In this document: one piece after another, positions 1-4,176 of the stretch
Layout: each line of letters begins with the position of its first letter
How positions within the stretch are numbered: position 1 is the first letter of the stretch
From: Acidobacteriota bacterium
GTDB taxonomy: Bacteria > Acidobacteriota > Terriglobia > Bryobacterales > Bryobacteraceae
Assembly (NCBI GenBank): GCA_947505565.1
Contig: CANNLB010000139.1
Location: 1 to 6,895 of the forward strand
Length of the DNA: 6,895 nucleotides
Reading direction: 5' to 3'
The notes under the pieces: generated by a model
What the model was told of the DNA's origin: nothing
What the model saw: the letters and a program-made list of their open reading frames with translations, nothing else
The model's database searches: none
Translations under genes and position numbers: made by a program

Positions 1-616
1 CGCCGACCCGTTCGGCGAAGGGGCAGTGGGGTCCGTCGGCTTGGAGCTCGTCGTCTTTAATGAAGTCGATGCCGCCCTGGACGAGTTGTTCGACGAGGGC
101 CGCGGTGGCGGCGGGCGAGAGGCCGACGCTCGGTTTGACGATGGTGCCGATCAGGGGGCGACCGGTGACGCCGGCGAGTTGGCGGGTACCCACAACGCCA
201 AACTGGGGGCCCAGGTAGGCGTTGCGGAAGGCTTGCGGGAGGGTGATATCGAGCAGGCGGAGGCCAGAGAACTGTTGGAGTTCGAAGAGATTTCCGGCGA
301 CTGTGGCGAGCAAGTTGGGGAGGCTGGGGCCGAGGTTTTCGAGGGGCCAGGAGATAAGCGTTTCCGCACGGCGCCAAGTAGGGGCGGCTTCTCCTTTGGG
401 GGTTCTTGCCCCGGGCAGGGAAGGGGCGGAGACGGCTTCCGTTTCGCGGATCCATTCGATGCGGGCCCCGCTGCGTTCTTTGAGTTCGGGGGTTTCGCCG
501 GGGACTTCGAGGAAGGTGCCGCTGGACTGTTCGCCGGCCATGACGGCGATGGCGTCGGCGAGGGGGAAGGCGGATTCGAGGGCATACTGCGCGTAGATTC
601 TGTCGGAGTTGCGCAT
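1..616 (-). CDS. RuBisCO-like protein (form IV), N-terminal half, cut by window edge
   Basis: The reading frame runs from ATG at 616-614 off the left edge (205 codons seen; the family is usually about 400-430 aa). An in-frame TGA at 637-635 with no start codon between makes this the only possible start. Compared with RuBisCO from memory, the N-terminal domain keeps GEQSSGTF (E29 and T34, equivalent to E60 and T65) and AGNLFEL (N109, equivalent to N123). The barrel begins with GRPLIGTIVKPSVGLS (K161 = K175; S163 replaces K177) and GGIDFIKDDEL (K187, D189, E190 = the carbamylated lysine and metal ligands K201, D203, E204). All fit a constant offset of 14 residues except the shorter N-terminus. 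Loss of K177 and the divergent N-terminus argue against a CO2-fixing enzyme. RuBisCO-like proteins are cytoplasmic enolase, isomerase or decarboxylase-type enzymes in methionine salvage or sugar-acid (apionate) catabolism. The divergent sugar-acid-type regulator favours the second, but the reaction is not determined. No Shine-Dalgarno sequence precedes the start. Confidence 0.9.
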   Translation of the reverse strand, partial: MRNSDRIYAQYALESAFPLADAIAVMAGEQSSGTFLEVPGETPELKERSGARIEWIRETEAVSAPSLPGARTPKGEAAPTWRRAETLISWPLENLGPSLPNLLATVAGNLFELQQFSGLRLLDITLPQAFRNAYLGPQFGVVGTRQLAGVTGRPLIGTIVKPSVGLSPAATAALVEQLVQGGIDFIKDDELQADGPHCPFAERVG

Positions 617-623
617 TTTTAAT

Positions 624-632
624 TGGTATGCT
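624..632 (+). promoter_or_regulatory. Possible extended -10 promoter for the regulator-transporter-propeller operon
   Basis: TGG-TATGCT (TATGCT at 627-632) matches the extended -10 pattern TGnTAnnnT. No convincing -35 lies 17 bp upstream. Transcription would start near 639, giving a leader of roughly 50 bases before ATG at 692. It is the left arm of the operator palindrome, so autorepression is expected. Confidence 0.4.
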
Positions 633-642
633 AATCATACCA
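624..642. promoter_or_regulatory. Perfect inverted repeat, likely operator of the NanR-like regulator
   Basis: TGGTATG (624-630), a 5-base spacer CTAAT, and CATACCA (636-642) form a perfect 7-bp inverted repeat in the divergent intergenic region. The half-site GGTATG resembles the GGTATA repeats known for E. coli NanR and the TTGGTATACCAA type of site used by UxuR-like FadR-family regulators. Each arm also contains an extended -10 element, one facing each way, so a bound dimer would block both promoters. Autoregulation and control of the RuBisCO-like gene are inferred. Confidence 0.7.
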
Positions 643-660
643 TCCGTGAAGTGGTACCAA
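634..660 (-). promoter_or_regulatory. Probable promoter of the RuBisCO-like gene
   Basis: On the minus strand an extended -10 element, TGG-TATGAT (TATGAT at 639-634), lies within the operator arm. TTGGTA (660-655) could serve as a poor -35 with a short 15-bp spacer. A start about seven bases downstream would fall near 627, leaving a leader of only about 10-12 bases before ATG at 616. That fits the absence of a Shine-Dalgarno sequence. Confidence 0.45.
652..659. promoter_or_regulatory. Second palindrome TGGTACCA, possible auxiliary operator
   Basis: TGGTACCA is a perfect 8-bp palindrome with the same TGGTA/TACCA arms as the 624-642 repeat but no spacer. Its centre lies about 22 bp from the centre of the first repeat, close to two helical turns, which would put two bound dimers on the same DNA face. 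It overlaps the possible -35 region of the RuBisCO-like gene. KpnI-type palindromes do occur by chance, so this is weaker than the first site. Confidence 0.4.
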
Positions 661-691
661 ACGAGCGCCCAAGTGTACGAAGATTGAACTA

Positions 692-1441
692 ATGAGCACG
701 CAACCTATTATTCGCCGGAAACTTGCGGATGAGGTACGAGACCGATTGCTAGCGCTGATTCGGGGCGGTGAGTTGCGTCCGGGGGATCGATTGCCGTCTG
801 AGCGCGACTTGATGGAGCGATTCGGGGTCGGTCGCCCCGCGGTGCGCGAGGCGTTGCAGTCTTTGGGCTCGGCGGGGTTGATTGAGATCAACCATGGCGA
901 GCGGGCGCGGATCGCGGTACCGGATACCCGCGGAATGTTTGAACGGATCGGCGACACGATGTTGCATTTGCTTCAGACATCGCCAAAGACGCTGGAGGAC
1001 TTGAAGACCGCGCGAATTTGGTTTGAAGTTGGAATGGTCCGAGCCGCGGCCCAGAACGCATCCTTGGCGGACGTAGAGACGTTAGAGCTTGCGGTTGAGC
1101 GACAGCGTGCTGTGCTTGAGGACACGGCGGAATTTGTACGAGCGGACATGGCCTTTCACGCGGCGATCGCAGCAATCAGCGGAAACATGGTCTGCGTTGT
1201 TTTGAGCGAGGCGATGTTGGACTGGTTGTTTCAGTTTCGGCGGGACCTGTTGCGGCTGCCGGGATCGGAGCTCATAACCTTGGTCGAGCATCAGCGCTTG
1301 GTGGCGGCGATTCGGGCCCATGATGTGGCGGAGGCGGAGCAGGCTATGATGATGCATTTGACGCGGGCGAACGAGCGGTATCGGATCATCGAAGAGGCGA
1401 TGGCCACGCGTGCTCTGACGACCGCTGACGGGACTTCGTAA
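692..1441 (+). CDS. NanR-like FadR-subfamily (GntR) transcriptional regulator
   Basis: This 249-aa protein has an N-terminal winged helix-turn-helix (about residues 8-77) with the GntR pattern LRPGDRLPSERDLMERFGVG and RPAVREALQSL. The wing INHGERARI closely resembles the NanR-type wing (INNGERARV). The C-terminal FCD ligand domain (about 85-230) keeps a full metal site: D152 and H156 in RADMAFH, H200 in VEHQRL and H222 in MMMHLTRA. Such proteins are usually dimeric cytoplasmic repressors released by a sugar acid or organic acid. It is divergent from the RuBisCO-like gene across a palindrome whose half-sites resemble NanR sites, so it probably controls that gene and itself. The downstream carrier starts 5 bases after its stop. 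Sialic acid as ligand is not supported, because no nan catabolic gene is present. The start at 692 lacks a clear Shine-Dalgarno sequence, but the first domain residues follow directly, so a much later start is unlikely. Confidence 0.92.
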   Translation: MSTQPIIRRKLADEVRDRLLALIRGGELRPGDRLPSERDLMERFGVGRPAVREALQSLGSAGLIEINHGERARIAVPDTRGMFERIGDTMLHLLQTSPKTLEDLKTARIWFEVGMVRAAAQNASLADVETLELAVERQRAVLEDTAEFVRADMAFHAAIAAISGNMVCVVLSEAMLDWLFQFRRDLLRLPGSELITLVEHQRLVAAIRAHDVAEAEQAMMMHLTRANERYRIIEEAMATRALTTADGTS

Positions 1442-1446
1442 CCAGG

Positions 1447-2391
1447 ATGTTGCAAGCTCCGCCTCCAGGGTTGATCTTTGCGGCGGCGTTACTGGCGACG
1501 GCAGGCATGGCGCTAGTATGGCCGAGTCTATTCACGCAATGGGGCGGCTTCCCCCTGAAAGGTTTGGTGCTACCGTTACTGCAGTTGATCATGTTCGTGA
1601 TGGGGACCAGGGTGAGCTTCGACGGACTGCGGCAGGTATTGGTGCGGCCTGGTGTGATCGGGTTCGGCCTCGGATTGCAGTATTTTGTGATGCCATTCGT
1701 AGCCGTGGGATTGGCGGCGGCGTTTGGACTCGCGCCGGAGGTGGCTACCGGGGTGCTGCTGGTGGGGGCGGTGTGTGCCGGGAATTCATCGAATGTGATG
1801 ACGTTTTTCGCGGGCGGGAACATGGCGTTGTCGGTGGCGATGACGACGATGTCCACGCTGCTGTCGCCGGTGGTGACGCCCACGGTGATGCGACTGCTGG
1901 CGGATCGGGAGGTGCCGGTAGAGTTCGGCACCATGCTGACCTCGATTGTGCGCATTGTGCTGGTGCCGGTGGTAGGCGGGCTATTGTTTGAGCAGGTGTT
2001 GCGTCGGCGGCAGGCGATGGCGGACCGATGGTTGCCGCGCGTGGTGATTACGGCGACATGTCTCGTAAACGGGATCATCACGGCCAACTCGCGGGAGGCG
2101 CTATTGACGATGGGCGCGACGCTGGTCCTTGTCGAGGTGCTGCACAACTTCCTGGGGTATCTGGTGGGCTACGCGGGGGCCCGGGTGCTGGGCTTGGATA
2201 TGCGGGATGCGGCAACCATGGCGATGCAAGTGGGGATTCGAAACTGCGGTCTGGCTACGGGGCTGGCTTTCGACGTTTTTAAAAGCAGCAATGCGGCATT
2301 GGCGAGTGTGGTGTTCGGGACGGTGCAGAACGCCTCGGGGGCGATGGTGGCGTCCTATTTTCGGCGGCACATCCCGCCTCGTGTAAACTGA
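1447..2391 (+). CDS. BASS-family (bile acid:sodium symporter fold) transporter
   Basis: This 314-aa, strongly hydrophobic protein matches the ten-helix ASBT fold in length and motif order. The first unwound-helix motif is AGNSSNVMTFFAGGNMALSV (about residues 111-130) and the second is MQVGIRNCGLATGLAF (about 260-275). Against the Neisseria ASBT numbering as I recall it, Na+ ligands Q77, S114, N115, S128 and T132 are kept as Q78, S115, N116, S129 and T133. The shared ligands E260 and Q264 are replaced by Q261 (CAA) and R265 (CGA). Na+ coupling may therefore be altered or lost. The family moves bile acids, pantoate, pyruvate and other organic anions across the inner membrane. The link to a sugar-acid-type regulator suggests a small carboxylate. 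It starts 5 bases after the regulator stop with only a weak AGG before the ATG, suggesting translational coupling in one operon. The substrate cannot be read from sequence. Confidence 0.9.
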   Translation: MLQAPPPGLIFAAALLATAGMALVWPSLFTQWGGFPLKGLVLPLLQLIMFVMGTRVSFDGLRQVLVRPGVIGFGLGLQYFVMPFVAVGLAAAFGLAPEVATGVLLVGAVCAGNSSNVMTFFAGGNMALSVAMTTMSTLLSPVVTPTVMRLLADREVPVEFGTMLTSIVRIVLVPVVGGLLFEQVLRRRQAMADRWLPRVVITATCLVNGIITANSREALLTMGATLVLVEVLHNFLGYLVGYAGARVLGLDMRDAATMAMQVGIRNCGLATGLAFDVFKSSNAALASVVFGTVQNASGAMVASYFRRHIPPRVN

Positions 2392-2395
2392 CCCA

Positions 2396-4072
2396 ATGGT
2401 GTTCTCAGGTGATGACTTTGCCAGGGTAGCGACCCGTCGAATGGTCTCGCTTCTGGTCGTAGCCTCCGCCCTGTCGGGCCAGCCTTCGGCCCTGCGTTTT
2501 GAAGAGTGGCCGGGGCAACGGACCGGAGTTTCCTGGCGGCATAGCAACGCAAAATCCGCGGAGCGGCATCTGCCTGAGACGGTGGGTGCCGGGGTCGCCA
2601 TCTTCGACTATGACGGCGATGGTTGGATGGATCTCTACTTTGTCAACAGCGGTCCGGCCGACTTCTTCACGCCGGCCAAGCCGTTGCAGAATGCGCTGTA
2701 TCGCAACAATCGGAACGGCACTTTCACGGACGTGACAAAAGTCGCCGGTGTGGCTGGCGGCGGGTTTGGGATGGGTGCCGCGGCGGCTGACTACGACGGC
2801 GATGGCGATGTTGATCTGCTCGTCACGCAGTATGGTGAGGATGTCCTTTACCGCAACAATGGCAATGGTACTTTTGCCGACGTAACGAAGGAGGCCGGGC
2901 TTAAGGGCAACGGCTGGAATTCGTCCGCGGTTTGGTTTGACTACGACCGGGACGGCAAGCTTGACCTGTTTATCGCAACGTATGTTGAGTATCGCAAAGA
3001 CCTCGTCAAGCACTGTTGGGATGCGAAGTTGGCCGTCAGTGCCTACTGCGTGCCGAAGATGTTCAACTCCACTTCCAGCCGCCTGTATCACAATGTCGGG
3101 GGAGGGCGATTCGCCGATGTCACCCTGGAAACGGGGATTACCGCCTACCAGGGAAAGGCCTTCGGCGCGGTGGCAACTGACGTCAATAACGACGGCTGGC
3201 CCGACCTGTTCGTGGCCAGCGACATGGCCCCCAACGCCCTGTTCCTGAATCGAAATGGCCAGAAATTCGAAGATATCGGGCTGAACTCAGGCGTCGCCTA
3301 TAGCCAGGACGGCGAGCCTCGATCGGGCATGGGAGCCGACGCCGCTGACTTCGACGGAGACGGTTGGCAGGACCTATTTGTCGCCAATATCGATCAGCAG
3401 TATTTCGCGCTCTATCGCAACCTGCGGGACCTGCCCTTCCACGAGGAATCCGGCGAGGTGCGACGGGACACCCGCCTCCTTAGCGGCTGGGGGCTCAAAT
3501 TCTTTGATGCCGACAACGACGGAGACCCCGATCTGATTCTGGCCAACGGGCACCCCGACGACATGATCGCCAAACGTATGCCCGGCGTGAGTTATGCCGA
3601 ACCGCTACTTTTTTTTGAAAACCGAAAAGGTGTCTTCGCCAATGTCAGTGCGCAAAGCGGCATCCTCTTTCGGAAGAGTTGGAACGCTCGTGGTCTCGCC
3701 GTCGGCGACTTGGACAATGACGGCGATCTCGACGTCGTTGTTTGCATCAACGGTGGGCCACCACTGCTGCTGCACAACGAGGGCGGTAATCGGGGGAATT
3801 GGATCGGCCTACGCCTCCATCCGACTACCAGTAACCCGCTGGCGGAAGGCGCTTTGATTGAGTGGAAGGCGGATGGAGTCGTGCGCCGCCGACAGCGGAC
3901 GAGTGGAGGCAGTTTCCTCGCCTCGCACGATCCGCGGGAGATTCTTGGTCTGGCTCGAAGCACGCGGGCGAGTGTGAAAATCATTTGGCCGTCCGGAAGA
4001 ACAACCCTCCTTGAAGCGGTCCAGTCTGGTCAGTACCTCGACGTCAACGAACGCGATTCTCTCGCACAATGA
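2396..4072 (+). CDS. Secreted FG-GAP/VCBS seven-repeat propeller with ASPIC/UnbV C-terminal domain (CRTAC1-like)
   Basis: This 558-aa protein begins with a probable Sec signal: an arginine pair at residues 14-15, then a hydrophobic run (MVSLLVVASALS), with possible cleavage after the ASA near residue 25. Seven calcium-loop motifs of the DxDxDG type follow at residues 71, 132, 182, 262, 318, 371 and 438 (for example DYDGDGWMDLYF and DLDNDGDLDVVV). Seven suits a closed seven-bladed beta-propeller. From G464 (GNRGNWIGLRL) to the end is an ASPIC/UnbV domain with the usual GGSFLASHDPRE and WPSGRT motifs. Two cysteines (HCWD and YCVP, about residues 205-217) lie in the long insert before blade four. 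Family members are extracellular or periplasmic and probably bind calcium and a ligand; no catalytic activity is established. The ATG at 2396 is 4 bases after the carrier stop, indicating one operon. ATG at 2441 is an alternative start but would remove the basic residues before the hydrophobic core. No clear ribosome-binding site precedes either. Confidence 0.9.
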   Translation: MVFSGDDFARVATRRMVSLLVVASALSGQPSALRFEEWPGQRTGVSWRHSNAKSAERHLPETVGAGVAIFDYDGDGWMDLYFVNSGPADFFTPAKPLQNALYRNNRNGTFTDVTKVAGVAGGGFGMGAAAADYDGDGDVDLLVTQYGEDVLYRNNGNGTFADVTKEAGLKGNGWNSSAVWFDYDRDGKLDLFIATYVEYRKDLVKHCWDAKLAVSAYCVPKMFNSTSSRLYHNVGGGRFADVTLETGITAYQGKAFGAVATDVNNDGWPDLFVASDMAPNALFLNRNGQKFEDIGLNSGVAYSQDGEPRSGMGADAADFDGDGWQDLFVANIDQQYFALYRNLRDLPFHEESGEVRRDTRLLSGWGLKFFDADNDGDPDLILANGHPDDMIAKRMPGVSYAEPLLFFENRKGVFANVSAQSGILFRKSWNARGLAVGDLDNDGDLDVVVCINGGPPLLLHNEGGNRGNWIGLRLHPTTSNPLAEGALIEWKADGVVRRRQRTSGGSFLASHDPREILGLARSTRASVKIIWPSGRTTLLEAVQSGQYLDVNERDSLAQ

Positions 4073-4073
4073 T

Positions 4074-4125
4074 AGTTTTGTCATAGTTTTCAGCAGGATC
4101 TTCCTGATACATTTTCGACAAAACT
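4074..4125. repeat. 9-bp perfect inverted repeat flanking a small hairpin in the intergenic region
   Basis: AGTTTTGTC (4074-4082) is the exact reverse complement of GACAAAACT (4117-4125). The 34 bases between contain a small hairpin, CAGGA-TCT-TCCTG (4094-4106). It starts two bases after the upstream stop codon and ends at the first base of the receptor's extended -10. It could be a weak terminator or an upstream regulatory structure. The AT-rich stem and missing T-tract make a standard rho-independent terminator unlikely. Confidence 0.45.
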
Positions 4126-4140
4126 GGTATGCTGACTACC
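4104..4140 (+). promoter_or_regulatory. Probable promoter of the TonB-dependent receptor with operator-like motif
   Basis: An extended -10, TGG-TATGCT (TATGCT at 4128-4133), is preceded by CTGATA (4104-4109, four of six matches to TTGACA) at 18 bp. Transcription would start near 4140, about 37 bases before the start codon. The 9-mer TGGTATGCT (4125-4133) is identical to the left arm of the 624-642 operator and is followed by TACC (4137-4140), giving an imperfect GGTA-7-TACC inverted repeat. Whether this is a regulator site or just a shared promoter element is open. Confidence 0.5.
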
Positions 4141-4164
4141 TCAAGTAGTGCTTGGGGAACTGTT

Positions 4165-4170
4165 AAGGAG
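4165..4170 (+). promoter_or_regulatory. Strong Shine-Dalgarno for the TonB-dependent receptor
   Basis: AAGGAG lies six bases before ATG at 4177. It is the only clear Shine-Dalgarno in the window and fixes the receptor start. Confidence 0.85.
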
Positions 4171-4176
4171 ATATTC

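Noticed and set aside
184..191. Palindrome GGGTACCC as another operator
   Set aside because: It lies inside the RuBisCO-like coding region, lacks the TGGTA arm and is the kind of short palindrome expected by chance.
1..616. Functional CO2-fixing RuBisCO large subunit
   Set aside because: The N-terminal domain is divergent and shortened and K177 is replaced by Ser; no small subunit or Calvin-cycle gene is nearby in the window.
26..622. Long open frame on the plus strand (198 codons), opposite the RuBisCO-like gene
   Set aside because: It is low-complexity (Gly, Glu, Ala, Phe) and lies exactly antisense to a frame with clear RuBisCO-superfamily motifs; it is a by-product of high GC content.
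57..638. Minus-strand frame with ATG at 638, overlapping the RuBisCO-like gene in another frame
   Set aside because: The product is Arg/Pro-rich with no recognisable domain, while the frame starting at 616 carries all the conserved motifs.
692..1441. Assignment of the regulator as a true sialic-acid NanR
   Set aside because: The winged helix is NanR-like, but no sialic-acid lyase, kinase or epimerase gene is present, and its neighbours suggest a different ligand.
1386..2147. 253-codon minus-strand frame across the BASS gene
   Set aside because: It is Ser/Thr/Asn-rich, antisense to an unmistakable transporter, with no promoter or ribosome-binding site of its own.
2405..3091. 228-codon minus-strand frame across the propeller gene
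   Set aside because: It mirrors the repeated calcium-loop codons of the plus-strand gene; the antisense repeat pattern explains its length.
4094..4106. CAGGA-TCT-TCCTG as a rho-independent terminator
   Set aside because: The stem is only 5 bp, and no T-run follows directly (ATACATTTTC), so it is too weak to call.
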